Source: JAJVID01 sp963743425
GTDB lineage: Bacteria; Acidobacteriota; Blastocatellia; RBC074
NCBI GenBank assembly: GCA_963743425.1
Contig: CAVUPU010000001.1
Location: 1,054,001-1,118,000, forward strand
Length of the DNA stretch: 64,000 nucleotides
Direction of reading: 5' to 3'
Shown here: positions 37,198-48,187 of the stretch, one piece after another
Numbering within the stretch: position 1 is the first letter of the stretch
How the letters are laid out: every line of letters begins with the position of its first letter
Notes under the pieces: model-generated
The model's input: only the letters and a program-made list of their open reading frames with translations
What the model was told of the DNA's origin: nothing
Databases searched by the model: none
Made by a program: the position numbers and the translations under genes

Positions 37198-37851
37198 CTA
37201 CCGGTAAACGACGAAGAAGTTGTTGTCGAGAAAATCGTGTTGCTCGATGCGCTTGAATCCGGCGGCGGACATCCACCCGTCCAGATCGCTGACCGTATAG
37301 ACCATCTTCTCGTGTCCGGCGGGCCAATCACGGCTGAAATCGATGATGGCGATGCGTCCGCCGGGTTTCAGGTATTTTTTCAAGCCTTTCAGATACTCGG
37401 TCTGATTGCCGATGTGGTGCAGCGTGTCGATGATGGCGATCAGGTCTACGGGTTCGGGCAGCTTCGGGTCGGTTTCAGAAGCCAGGATCGGTTTGATGTT
37501 GGTCAGCTTCTGCTCCTGCGCAGCGCGTTCGACGTGTTTGAGCAGTTCGGGGTCAATGTCGACGGCGTAAACGACGCCCTTGCCGTTGGCCTTCCGAGCC
37601 AGCGGGCGCGTGAAGAGTCCCGATCCGGCGCCGAGGTCGCAGACTCGGTCATCCGGCTTGACCTTGAGCGACTCGACGACTTTTGCCACCTGCAAGCCTT
37701 CAATGCGGCTCTCGGATTCGAGTCGCTTGATGTATTCCTCAGGGCTGCGCTCCCCGCGCGATTGACCGCGAGGTTGTTGCTGCTCTTGAGCCGAGACGAA
37801 CAGCAAAGGCAGAATGAGCAAGATGAACAGTAGTGATTTGTGAAGCTTCAT
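37198..37851 (-). CDS. Exported SAM-dependent methyltransferase
   Basis: 217 residues from ATG 37851, overlapping the APC transporter stop (ATGA). The N-terminus (LHKSLLFILLILPLLFVSAQ) is a signal peptide, which is odd for a SAM enzyme. The class I fold follows: VCDLGAGSGLFTRPLA, VYAVDIDPELL, IIDTLHHI, LKPGGRIAIIDFSRDWP. The substrate is unknown; similar proteins are often annotated as UbiE-like. Confidence 0.78.
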   Translation of the reverse strand: MKLHKSLLFILLILPLLFVSAQEQQQPRGQSRGERSPEEYIKRLESESRIEGLQVAKVVESLKVKPDDRVCDLGAGSGLFTRPLARKANGKGVVYAVDIDPELLKHVERAAQEQKLTNIKPILASETDPKLPEPVDLIAIIDTLHHIGNQTEYLKGLKKYLKPGGRIAIIDFSRDWPAGHEKMVYTVSDLDGWMSAAGFKRIEQHDFLDNNFFVVYR

Positions 37852-39299
37852 AGGTCGCTCTCCGGAGTTTCGGTGTCCAACCGGGTTTTCGATGAGGCCG
37901 CGATCCATCCCAACGCGCGGCCAATGTAGTAAACGGCGACGCCGGTCGCGATTGTCGCGAGCGCGTAGACGGCGGGTTTGGGTTGATCGCGCAGCGTCTG
38001 AATCCACAAGAAGATCACCAGCAGAATGTAGACGGCGGGCGTGAACGGATAACCGGGAACGCTGAAATTGCGTTTCGGTTCGTCGGGCGACGCGCGGCGG
38101 ACGACGTAGATCGCCGCGACGGTCAACGCCGAGACCAGCAGCAGCGCCGATCCGACGTAAAGCAGCAGTTTGCCGAACGCTCCGGTCAAGGCCATAACCG
38201 AAGCGATGGCCGCCTGAGTGAAGATCGCGATGATCGGCGCCTGGCTGCGTTTGCCGAGGCGGCCGAAGATCGAGGGCGCAAGGCCGTCGCGCGCCATCGC
38301 GTAATAGATGCGCGGCCCCGAAGCCGTCCACGCGCTGATCGCCCCGATGATCAGGACCGTGATGATCGCGCTGACCAGCTTGCCGCCCGATACGCCGAAG
38401 AGCCGCTCGGCGGCGTCTCGACCGATGGAAGGCGTCGCCTGCCAGGAATCGGCCGGCAGCGCGTAAAAGTAGAGCAGGTTGAGCGCGATGTAGAGAAGCG
38501 CGACCGCGAGCGTCCCGCCGATCAAAGCGCGCGGCAACGCGCGGCGCGGGTCGGTTACTTCGCCAGCCAGATAAGCCGCGGCGTTCCAGCCACTGTAAGC
38601 GAAGCTGACCTGGACCAGAGCCACCCACCACGCGCCGGTGGCCTGCGAGTCTTGAGTCACGCCGCCCCAATCGCCGCGCCCGCTCGACATGCCGGCCGCC
38701 GTGAAGACTACAATCGCGCCGACGGTCATCACGGCCAGCGTCGTTTGCAGCCGGCCGCTGGGCCTGACGCCGATTGAATGGGCGAGCGCGAGCAGCAAAG
38801 GCAACAGCGCAGCGACGGCTGAACCCTGCGTGACGTCGAATCCGCTGAGCAACCGCGCGTCTGGGTTCCAGCCCGGCGCGAGACGCGAAAAGTAATCAAC
38901 AGCGGCGAGTGTCGAGGCGGCCGTCGGCGCGGCGAAACCGGCGAAGAAGGTGATCCAGCCGCCGACAAATCCCCACGGACGCCCGTAAACATGCGAAAGA
39001 TACTGGTACTCGCCACCCGCCCTCGGCATTCGCGTGGACAGTTCGGCGTAACAGAACGCGCCGAAGAGCGCGAGCGCCGCCCCCATTATCCAAACGCCCA
39101 GCGCGGCGACGCCGTTGCCCGTCGCGGCTCTGACAAATGCCGGCACGGTGAAGATGCCCGTGCCGATCATGCTGGTTACGACGAACGCCGACGCGCCCCA
39201 GACGCTGAGCGCGCGCCGCAACTGGGCGCCCGCTTCGATTGTTTGCTGTGGTTTACCCGACCGCCGACTGGATCGCTCGTCGGACTGCTGGTTGGCCAT
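37848..39299 (-). CDS. APC-superfamily amino acid transporter
   Basis: 483 residues, about 12 hydrophobic segments. The typical opening VVTSMIGTGIFTVPAFV (helix 1, with the substrate-binding GTG) and EVTDPRRALPRAL are seen. It fits the APA/LAT type that carries amino acids or polyamines. It is followed by, and overlaps, the methyltransferase gene. Confidence 0.88.
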   Translation of the reverse strand: MANQQSDERSSRRSGKPQQTIEAGAQLRRALSVWGASAFVVTSMIGTGIFTVPAFVRAATGNGVAALGVWIMGAALALFGAFCYAELSTRMPRAGGEYQYLSHVYGRPWGFVGGWITFFAGFAAPTAASTLAAVDYFSRLAPGWNPDARLLSGFDVTQGSAVAALLPLLLALAHSIGVRPSGRLQTTLAVMTVGAIVVFTAAGMSSGRGDWGGVTQDSQATGAWWVALVQVSFAYSGWNAAAYLAGEVTDPRRALPRALIGGTLAVALLYIALNLLYFYALPADSWQATPSIGRDAAERLFGVSGGKLVSAIITVLIIGAISAWTASGPRIYYAMARDGLAPSIFGRLGKRSQAPIIAIFTQAAIASVMALTGAFGKLLLYVGSALLLVSALTVAAIYVVRRASPDEPKRNFSVPGYPFTPAVYILLVIFLWIQTLRDQPKPAVYALATIATGVAVYYIGRALGWIAASSKTRLDTETPESDL

Positions 39300-39364
39300 T
39301 TATTCTCTCCTCGCCGAATACCTGATCGGCGACGATTTCAGATTCCGCCTGGTCATTAGTGTGA

Positions 39365-41110
39365 TTAGTCGTCAATCAGTTTGTGGTAACGCCCCATCCA
39401 GTAGGGCAGCAGAAAGTAGACTCCATCGCCCTCGCTGCGCCCGCCATTGCCGCCGTCGAGGCGATATGGATTGCCGTTCCATTTGCTCATCGGCAATTCG
39501 TCGTAAGGCAGGACAATCAAAGCCTGCTTGCGATTGAACCTGTCATTCAGAGTATCCATCGGAACATCCAGCCGGTGTGAGTTGGTCACAGCCCACGAGA
39601 TTTGATTCATCGGGATTTCTCTCAATGTGCGCATCGCTTCCTCGCGATCGAACTCCTTGCTTCCGCTTCCTACGGCGTAGATGAAATTCCAGAGCGGGTT
39701 GCGTTCGGGGCGCTCGACCTGCCAGGAGCGTTCGAGCGATTGAACGTAGACTTCGCGCAGCTTCGGGTCGGTTTCGTAATTGAGCAACGGATAATACGAC
39801 AGAAAAGCCAGTTCGTCATCCGAATGATTGACGTGGCCCGGATAGTTGATCTTTTGATTGCGCGTCAAAAGGTGGTAGCGGTGTTTGGAGATCAACTCGT
39901 TGTAAACCTGCTCGTATCGCGGATTGCCGGTGATGTGATGAGCGACGCGCAGGTGCGAGAGGATGTGCAGCGCGCGCAGCCCCGTCTCGTCAGGATCGGC
40001 CCAGATCTCTTCCGGCCCCCACCATCCCCATCGCGTGCGCTTGCCGTCAACGTCGATCAGTTGATAGTTGTTGTTCAGAATGTGATCGGTCATCCGCGTG
40101 ACGACGTCGCGAACCTTCCGCTTCCCGGTTTCGTCGGCGACCAGATCGTAATAGACCGCGTAGCCGAAATAATGGCCGACGATCTCGTCCGAACTGGTGT
40201 CGCCCTTCCAACGCCATTTGCCGTCGGGCGTGTCATGCCACTCGCCGTCTTTGGGCTGAATGTCCTCGCCGATCTTGATGAACGAGCGCGCATGGAAGCC
40301 GGGAATGCCCGTGATCTCTTCCAAACGTAGCATCGCTTCAAAGCCTTGTCTGGCGTTGGCCCGCGCGTCGGCCTCGCCCGTGACCTTGTAGCGAAAGGCC
40401 TCCGCCGCGATGTACATCTGCGTCCACAATCCGTCGTTGTCGCTTGAGACGGTCTTGTTAGTCGAAAGATCGCCGGGCGTTTGCAGCATCGAATCGGTGG
40501 TCAACCCGTCGCGGACGTGACGCGCGCGGATGCGCTCGACGAAGGCTTTCGATTTTTCGGCTAGCGTCATCTCTTTGTACTCGATGCGGCTGAAGCCCTT
40601 CGGTGTTTCGATCCACACAACTTCGTTGGCCGATTTTTCAAAACCTATTCCGGTGACCCGATCATCAGGTAGCCAACGTTTGCCGGCGAAATACTCAAAC
40701 TTCAATCTTGCGTCTGATAGTGACTTCGTCGGACGACCAGTAATCAATTGGACTCTTGTAAAAACATTGTGGCGGATTGCGCCTATAGGAGTGCCAATCC
40801 AATGAATGCCTTCGCCATTCTCCGCATATACGGTGATTTGAGGAATAGGCAAGGTGAGATCAGGTATCGCCGCTTTGCAACCATCGCATGTGGATTTGCG
40901 ATGCAGCTTAACGGCGCCTCTTGTCAGACGCGCGAACTCTTCAGCCGTGTGGAAAGTACGAACTTTTTCTTTTTGATGATAAGAGATTGATTTGGCTTCT
41001 CGATTTTGCGCAGAGGCAGAGTCGGTCAGGAAAATGCAAAGACACAAATGTAGGATCAATATACCTTGTGTCTTCACAAGGTCACATCGGGTTGTGAAAG
41101 CTTGCATCAC
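39365..41110 (-). CDS. Large secreted protein of unknown function
   Basis: 581 residues with a signal peptide (GILILHLCLCIFLTDSASAQ). A Cys pair CDGC around residue 74. The central part contains GFHARSFIK, GHYFGYAVYYDLVAD, RWGWWGPEEIWADPDETGL and YPGHVNHSDDELAFLSY, suggestive of an (alpha/alpha) barrel of the glycosidase or lyase type. I do not recognise the exact family, and active-site residues cannot be named. Confidence 0.6.
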   Translation of the reverse strand: MMQAFTTRCDLVKTQGILILHLCLCIFLTDSASAQNREAKSISYHQKEKVRTFHTAEEFARLTRGAVKLHRKSTCDGCKAAIPDLTLPIPQITVYAENGEGIHWIGTPIGAIRHNVFTRVQLITGRPTKSLSDARLKFEYFAGKRWLPDDRVTGIGFEKSANEVVWIETPKGFSRIEYKEMTLAEKSKAFVERIRARHVRDGLTTDSMLQTPGDLSTNKTVSSDNDGLWTQMYIAAEAFRYKVTGEADARANARQGFEAMLRLEEITGIPGFHARSFIKIGEDIQPKDGEWHDTPDGKWRWKGDTSSDEIVGHYFGYAVYYDLVADETGKRKVRDVVTRMTDHILNNNYQLIDVDGKRTRWGWWGPEEIWADPDETGLRALHILSHLRVAHHITGNPRYEQVYNELISKHRYHLLTRNQKINYPGHVNHSDDELAFLSYYPLLNYETDPKLREVYVQSLERSWQVERPERNPLWNFIYAVGSGSKEFDREEAMRTLREIPMNQISWAVTNSHRLDVPMDTLNDRFNRKQALIVLPYDELPMSKWNGNPYRLDGGNGGRSEGDGVYFLLPYWMGRYHKLIDD

Positions 41111-41139
41111 GATTCTCCTTCAAAAATGTGCGCGGATGG

Positions 41140-41595
41140 CTACGAAGGATGATTGTTGGGATTCTCAGTTTTCAGTCCTTCCGCCTCAGCCGCGCGTTGC
41201 AATTGAAGATCTGCGGTCAGGAAGTGAAACTGATTTGCGTCAATCCCGCCGGTTCGAACGTAATGAATTGCTGTCGCAAGATGAACAGCGTCATAGCCGG
41301 CCAGAGGGAGACGATATATGAGCAGGGCTGCTTGCTCGATAACATGCAGAGTGGCGTGATATAGCGCGTACTGACCAGCCTGAAGATGTCGGGTGAGTTG
41401 CAATCTGCTGCGATGAAACTCGAAGATTGAGAGAGTCCCGTCACGTTGGCGACGCGCCAGAGCCGCAGGAATCTCCGCGATGGCTAATACGCTGGTCAAC
41501 AACTGGTGATGACTTATTTGCTCGCGAAGCCAACGGCTACCGGTTTCGCGCACGTATCGCTTTACCAGAGCGCTCGAATCGCAGTACCAGATCAC
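41140..41595 (-). CDS. vapC: VapC-like PIN-domain toxin
   Basis: 151 residues. PIN acidic residues are visible: CDSSALVKRY (residue 5), the Glu in AIAEIPAALAR, YDAVHLATA and LTADLQLQRAA. It would cut RNA. The ATG overlaps the antitoxin stop (ATGA). Confidence 0.85.
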   Translation of the reverse strand: MIWYCDSSALVKRYVRETGSRWLREQISHHQLLTSVLAIAEIPAALARRQRDGTLSIFEFHRSRLQLTRHLQAGQYALYHATLHVIEQAALLIYRLPLAGYDAVHLATAIHYVRTGGIDANQFHFLTADLQLQRAAEAEGLKTENPNNHPS

Positions 41596-41831
41596 GCGAA
41601 GTCTCCTCGACGCAACTCAATGATGGTTTCAGAGACTGGCGTCGCGCCTTCCGGCAATTCGACCGGCTCCCAATCCTCGTCCGACAAATCAAGTTGACGG
41701 AGTAGTTCCTGTTTTTCATCTTCCGTTAATTGCGGATCGGCAAGCATTTGCGCCACGCATTCCTCATGCAGGTCTGTCAAAGCGCGGTCATCATATTCCT
41801 CTGTTTCTTCTATATTGATCTCTGGCGACAT
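41592..41831 (-). CDS. Antitoxin-like partner of VapC
   Basis: 79 residues, strongly acidic (EINIEETEEYDD, EDEKQELLRQLDLSDEDWEP). It overlaps vapC by four bases, in the antitoxin-first order typical of VapBC. No DNA-binding domain is obvious, so it is the partner by position and charge. Confidence 0.65.
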   Translation of the reverse strand: MSPEINIEETEEYDDRALTDLHEECVAQMLADPQLTEDEKQELLRQLDLSDEDWEPVELPEGATPVSETIIELRRGDFA

Positions 41832-41940
41832 TTATCTCCCTTTCCACATAGTGTTCGATTGTCCTATCCGAATATGAATTCTAAATCGAAGCGGAGAAGA
41901 TTGGAAACTCAGGCGCCAGGGATCAGCGCGGATGCGACAT

Positions 41941-42693
41941 CTACTCTACCCGGCGCTTGACCGTCGCCTTCAGATACTGCCGGTTCATCCGCGCCATAGT
42001 GTCGAGCGTGATGCTCTTCGGGCAAACCGCCTCGCACGAACCGATGTTGGTGCAATCGCCGAAGCCTTCGGCGTCCATTTGGGAGACCATGTTCAGGACG
42101 CGGCGGTCTTGTTCGACCTTGCCCTGTGGCAGCAGGCTGAGATGGGAGATTTTAGCCGCGACGAACAACATCGCCGAGGCGTTCTTGCACGCGGCCACGC
42201 AGGCGCCGCAGCCGATGCATGCGGCGTCGTCGAAGGCATCGTCGGCGTCGTCTTTCGGAATCGGAATGGCGTTGCCGTCGGGCGCGCCGCCGGTCGAGAC
42301 CGAGACGTAGCCGCCCGATTGAATGATCCGGTCGAACGCGCTGCGGTCGACGACCAGGTCCTTGATGACGGGGAATGGCGCGGCTCGCCACGGCTCGATC
42401 GTGATCGTGTCGCCGTCCTTGAAAGATCGCATGTGCAACTGGCACACGGTGGTCGCTGGCGAGGGGCCGTGCGGTCTGCCGTTGATCACCAGGCCGCACG
42501 ACCCGCAGATTCCTTCGCGGCAATCGTGGTCGAACGCGATCGGCTCTTCGCCGCGACGCGTCAGCTCTTCGTTGACGACGTCGAGCATCTCCAGGAAAGA
42601 CATGTCGTGGCTGATTTCCCCGGCCTCGTATGTGACGAACTGTCCTGGCGTGGTTGCGTTCCTCTGCCGCCAGATTCGCAATGTCAGGTTCAA
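41941..42693 (-). CDS. sdhB: Succinate dehydrogenase iron-sulfur subunit
   Basis: About 250 residues. The frame is open to 42861, but that extension runs through a hairpin repeat (42713-42806). TTG at 42693 with GGAG 6-9 bases before it gives the family length and start (NLTLRIWRQRN). [2Fe-2S] motif CREGICGSCGLVING, then CIGCGACVAACKNA and CTNIGSCEAVCPKS for the other two clusters. Last gene of sdhCAB. Confidence 0.9.
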   Translation of the reverse strand: MNLTLRIWRQRNATTPGQFVTYEAGEISHDMSFLEMLDVVNEELTRRGEEPIAFDHDCREGICGSCGLVINGRPHGPSPATTVCQLHMRSFKDGDTITIEPWRAAPFPVIKDLVVDRSAFDRIIQSGGYVSVSTGGAPDGNAIPIPKDDADDAFDDAACIGCGACVAACKNASAMLFVAAKISHLSLLPQGKVEQDRRVLNMVSQMDAEGFGDCTNIGSCEAVCPKSITLDTMARMNRQYLKATVKRRVE

Positions 42694-42712
42694 TGCTGCT
42701 CCTGCGGAAAAT

Positions 42713-42806
42713 CCCTGGGTACGCATCGCTTCCAACGGCGCCTGGGTTCGATCACTCGGACATTGATCGGAGCCATGCGCCGCTGGAAGCGATGCGTACC
42801 CAGGGG
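42713..42806. repeat. Inverted repeat, GGGTACGC-CTTCCAGC family, beside sdhB start
   Basis: Arms 42713-42736 and 42782-42806 match the 19325-19411 element (CCCTGGGTACGCATCGCTTC). It sits directly upstream of the likely sdhB start and adds an open but probably untranslated extension to the frame. Confidence 0.87.
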
Positions 42807-42904
42807 CGCTCTTCATCGTTTCAGGGCAAAGCAACCAGCGACCAGCCGCCGTCGCAAGCAAGTCTAGGGTCTTTCGGCGACCGGCCGTTGGTTGCTAACT
42901 CAAA

Positions 42905-44833
<1,929 letters not shown>

Positions 44834-44853
44834 CGGCGCCGTACCGGCGCGCC

Positions 44854-45567
44854 CTATCTCACAAAGCGAAACAGAATGGCCAACGGAATCAAGCTATTTC
44901 CAATAAAGAGCGCCAGGGCGGAGACCTTCGCCAGCTTGTCGAAAAAACCGAACGTCTTTTTGCTTCGCAGCCCCAGGGATTGAAACAGGCTGCTCACTCC
45001 GTGGCTCAAGTGCGAGAGCAGCAATCCCATTGAAATTATGTAGAAGATCGAAACCACCGGATTGGAGAAGCCGGCGACCATCATTCGATAGACGTCGTGT
45101 CGTCCCTCGGCGTCTACCAGGCGCAGGAACCGCGGATTGACCCAACCGAAGGTGAAGTGCGCGAGGTGAAACAGGATGAACGCCAGGATGATCAGACCGC
45201 TGATCCACATCGTGCGGTTGGCGAAGGTCGAGGCCACAGGCTTTTTAAATTTGTAACCGATGGGACGCGCGCGGCGGTTGGCAAGGACCAACTGCGCAGC
45301 GGCCACAACGTGGAGAACCGCGATAAAAAGAAGGCCGATGCGCGCGGACCACAGGAGCGCCGGAGTAGCCTTTAAAAGCGCGGCGTAGGCGTTGATCTTC
45401 CCCGGGCCGAGGAATATCTGCAGGTTGCCCAGCATGTGAATGATCACGAAGACCCACAAGCCGAAACCTGTAATCGCCATCACATATTTTTTACCGAGCG
45501 AAGACCGCCACAGACGCGCGAGCGCGCCCGCCGGCGATGCTTGCAGACTTTGAGCGGAAGCAGCCAT
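44854..45567 (-). CDS. sdhC: Succinate dehydrogenase cytochrome b subunit (type B)
   Basis: 237 residues from ATG 45567, with GGAGGGA 6-12 bases before it; the frame is open to 45633. Five hydrophobic segments with His residues placed for two haems: VFVIIHMLGNLQIF, LFIAVLHVVAAAQL, LAFILFHLAHFTFG, LLLSHLSHGVSSLF. This single anchor carries both haems in type B enzymes. Confidence 0.88.
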   Translation of the reverse strand: MAASAQSLQASPAGALARLWRSSLGKKYVMAITGFGLWVFVIIHMLGNLQIFLGPGKINAYAALLKATPALLWSARIGLLFIAVLHVVAAAQLVLANRRARPIGYKFKKPVASTFANRTMWISGLIILAFILFHLAHFTFGWVNPRFLRLVDAEGRHDVYRMMVAGFSNPVVSIFYIISMGLLLSHLSHGVSSLFQSLGLRSKKTFGFFDKLAKVSALALFIGNSLIPLAILFRFVR

Positions 45568-45660
45568 CTCTTCCCTCCATGCTTCAAAATCGGGGTTATA
45601 ACGTCCCCTCTTATAAGTCGCGAAAAGTATCAAGGTTTCGGCAATAAGTAAAATTCAAAC

Positions 45661-45777
45661 GTCGCGCTGGACTTCACCGAAGGCGTTTTCACGCGTTCCA
45701 TCGGCGTTATTCATCGCAAGGGCAAGGTCTTCAGCGCGGCGGCGCGCGCGTTTGTCGAGACGCTGACCTCTAAGTGA
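45661..45777 (+). pseudogene. LysR-family regulator, C-terminal remnant
   Basis: 38 codons reading LDFTEGVFTRSIGVIHRKGK and SAAARAFVETL to a TGA, matching the last helix-strand region of LysR-type effector domains. Upstream sequence has no frame for the rest, so only the tail survives. The rest of the gap to 45966 holds no gene. Confidence 0.6.
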
Positions 45778-45966
45778 TCGGCTGATTTCGACCACGGACG
45801 TTCGCAGTCGCGGCGGATCGACGCGGATTTTGGTTTGAAAATTTCTTTCCCTGGTGATAGCCTGCCGCACGTTTTCTTCGTCATACGGTTAGTCTCCCTT
45901 TCGTTGAAACGCAACCGGCGGGCGCGCCGGTTCGCTCGATAATTTTTAGCCCCAGGCGCCAATACT

Positions 45967-46989
45967 ATGGACATATCTAATCACGATGTTCTCCTGGTTG
46001 GTGGCGGTGGCGCGGGGTTAAGAGCAGCTATCGCCGTTTCCGAATTCAATCCGAACCTGAGCGTCGCCGTAGTCTCAAAGGTCTACCCGATGCGCAGCCA
46101 CACTGTATCAGCCGAAGGCGGCGCCGCCGGGGTGATCAAGCCCGACGACACGCTGGATGAGCACGCTTACGACACGATCTCCGGCGGAGATTGGATGTCC
46201 GATCAGGATGCGGTTGAACTCTTCGTCCAGGAAGCTCCCAGAGAGCTGATGCAGCTCGAGCATTGGGGCTGCCCGTGGAGCCGCGAGCCTGATGGCCACA
46301 TTGCGGTGCGGCCTTTCGGCGGAATGAAAAAAGAGCGCACGTGGTTCGCCGCCGACAAGACCGGCTTCCACATGCTCCACACTCTCTTCCAGACCTCGCT
46401 CAAATACCAGGCGGTCACACGCTACGACGAATGGTTCGTAACCAAATTGCTGGTTGACGACGGGCAGGCGCGCGGCGTGGTCGCCATCGAGCTGATGACG
46501 GGCCGGATTCAGGCCATCCTTGCCAAATCCGTGATCATCTGCACCGGTGGCTGCGGCAAGGTCTTTCCGTTCACCACCAACGCCAACATCAAGAACGGTG
46601 ACGGCATGTCGCTGGCCCTCAACGCTGGCGCGCCGCTCAAGGACATGGAGTTCGTCCAGTACCATCCGACCGGGCTGCCGTTCACCGGCATTCTGATCAC
46701 CGAAGCCGCGCGCTCAGAGGGTGGTTACATGCTCAACAAGGACGGCTACCGCTACTTGCAGGATTACAACCTCGGCAAGCCGGAGCCGAGCTCCGGTGCT
46801 GCGTTCGATGGAACTCGGGCCGCGCGATCGCCTGTCGCAGGCCTTCGTCAAAGAGTACGAAAAGGGCCGCACCATCGAAACTCCGTACGGCCACGTCGTT
46901 TACCTCGACATCCGACATCTGGGCGAGAAGAAGATCAACGCCAAACTTCCTTTCGTGCGCGAGCTGTGCCTGAAATATCAGAACATTGA
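45967..46989 (+). CDS. frdA: Fumarate reductase flavoprotein, N-terminal part (frame-broken)
   Basis: VLLVGGGGAGLRAAIAV (FAD fold), RSHTVSAEGGAAG (flavinylation His), HWGCPWSREPDGHI and GTGGCGKVFPFTTNANIKNGDG of the E. coli-type FrdA. The true frame is lost at about 46795, after YLQDYNLGKPEP, and residues after that are noise. First gene of frdABCD; its start lies 300 bases from the divergent sdh operon. Confidence 0.9.
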   Translation: MDISNHDVLLVGGGGAGLRAAIAVSEFNPNLSVAVVSKVYPMRSHTVSAEGGAAGVIKPDDTLDEHAYDTISGGDWMSDQDAVELFVQEAPRELMQLEHWGCPWSREPDGHIAVRPFGGMKKERTWFAADKTGFHMLHTLFQTSLKYQAVTRYDEWFVTKLLVDDGQARGVVAIELMTGRIQAILAKSVIICTGGCGKVFPFTTNANIKNGDGMSLALNAGAPLKDMEFVQYHPTGLPFTGILITEAARSEGGYMLNKDGYRYLQDYNLGKPEPSSGAAFDGTRAARSPVAGLRQRVRKGPHHRNSVRPRRLPRHPTSGREEDQRQTSFRARAVPEISEH

Positions 46990-47713
46990 TCCGGTCAAAG
47001 AGTTGATACCGGTGCGCCCGGTCGTGCATTACATGATGGGCGGTGTGCATACCGACATAAACGCCGCGACGCCGATCAAGGGGCTGTACGCGGCGGGCGA
47101 GGCCGCCTGCGTCAGCATCAACGGCGCGAACCGTCTGGGTTCCAATTCGCTGACCGAGTTGCTGGTCTTCGGCGCGCGCGCGGGGCAGTCCGCCGCCATC
47201 CTCGCCTCGGAGCAGAAGGAAGGGAACACCGCGAGCGTCCTGGCGCAGGCAATGGACGAAAAGCGCAGAGTCGAAGAGCGGTTCCTGAACAAGACCGGCG
47301 GACGCGAGAGCATCGCGGGCATCAGAGAAGAAATGCAGAAGGCCATGGAAGCCGGCGCGGGCATCTACCGCACGCATGACAGCCTGGCTGAAGCGTCCGA
47401 GACCATCGGCAAGCTGAAAGAGCGATTCAACGACATCGCCATCACCGATCACAGCCATACATTTAATACCGAACTCACCGCGGCCCTGGAGTTGTCGTAT
47501 ATGCTCGACGTCGCCGAGACGATCATCGCCTGCGCGCTCAATCGGAAAGAGTCGCGCGGCTCGCACCAGCGAACCGATTTCCCGAAACGGGATGATGAAA
47601 ATTTCCTGGCGCATTCGTTGGTATACCGTAATGGAGATGGAACGACGCGAGTTGAGTATCTGCCTGTCATAATCACGCGCTGGCCGCCTGCGGAGCGGGT
47701 TTATGGGAAATGA
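46721..47713 (+). CDS. frdA: Fumarate reductase flavoprotein, C-terminal part (frame-broken)
   Basis: Meaningful from about 46794: MELGPRDRLSQAFVKEYEKG, then HVVYLDIRHLGEKK, YMMGGVHTDINAATPIKGLYAAGEAACVSINGANRLGSNSL (family core), and the C-terminal KESRGSHQRTDFPKRDDENF. Together with the preceding part it makes a ~580-residue FrdA. Confidence 0.9.
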   Translation: MVTCSTRTATATCRITTSASRSRAPVLRSMELGPRDRLSQAFVKEYEKGRTIETPYGHVVYLDIRHLGEKKINAKLPFVRELCLKYQNIDPVKELIPVRPVVHYMMGGVHTDINAATPIKGLYAAGEAACVSINGANRLGSNSLTELLVFGARAGQSAAILASEQKEGNTASVLAQAMDEKRRVEERFLNKTGGRESIAGIREEMQKAMEAGAGIYRTHDSLAEASETIGKLKERFNDIAITDHSHTFNTELTAALELSYMLDVAETIIACALNRKESRGSHQRTDFPKRDDENFLAHSLVYRNGDGTTRVEYLPVIITRWPPAERVYGK

Positions 47714-47747
47714 GGTTATAATGGGCTCCAATCCAGCAGAGGAGGTG

Positions 47748-48023
47748 ATGACAGTGTTGTACGCTAATTACACGCCTGAAGAGGTTGGAGCCCGTGGCGA
47801 AGCCATCTACGAAGAGCAAATTCGTGACCGAGTTGAGGCTGAGAACAAAGGAAAGTTTTTGATCATCGACATCGAAACCGGCGATTACGAAATTGACGCG
47901 GATGATTTGAGGGCGACAATGCGCGCGCTGGCTAAGCGGCCTGCGGCTATCTTGTACGGATTGCGCATCGGCTATCCGACGGCTTACCGCTTGGGCGGAC
48001 GCTTCAGGCTAAATGAGCAATGA
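47748..48023 (+). CDS. Hypothetical protein, insertion between frdA and frdB
   Basis: About 91 residues from ATG 47748 (frame open to 47703), or GTG 47754, which has the better AGGAGG spacing. Core: RGEAIYEEQIRDRVEAENKG, KFLIIDIETGDYEIDADDLR, AAILYGLRIGYPTAYRLGGRF. I recall this family as partner of a small clan AA aspartic protease; a protease fragment does follow. Function unknown. Confidence 0.6.
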   Translation: MTVLYANYTPEEVGARGEAIYEEQIRDRVEAENKGKFLIIDIETGDYEIDADDLRATMRALAKRPAAILYGLRIGYPTAYRLGGRFRLNEQ

Positions 48024-48124
48024 TTATCGGAAGAATCACGGCAGAACTTGAGGGGGTAATTGGGTTGGAGGTCAATGACCGTCATCTTACTCGTCGCCGC
48101 CGGAAGAGGAAGAAAAAGTCATGA
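48020..48124 (+). pseudogene. Clan AA aspartic protease, N-terminal remnant
   Basis: 34 codons overlapping the previous stop (ATGA): MIIGRITAELEGVIGLEVND, the usual start of these proteases, then a basic run RRRRKRKKKS and stop. The catalytic DTG part is missing, so this is a truncated gene. Confidence 0.6.
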
Positions 48125-48187
48125 AGCAGAGTAAGTTTCCAGAATGCGAATTTCAACCAAGTACAAAACTGCGAAAAGTGAGGATAG

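Noticed and set aside
45655..45870. Minus-strand 71-residue frame
   Set aside because: Antisense to the LysR remnant; low-quality composition and no start signal.
46721..46989. Programmed frameshift in frdA
   Set aside because: No slippery sequence or conserved precedent; the same kind of break occurs in many other genes here.
47748..48023. Calling the frdA-frdB insert a toxin-antitoxin pair
   Set aside because: No toxin or antitoxin motif is visible; only a remembered association with an aspartic protease supports a pairing.
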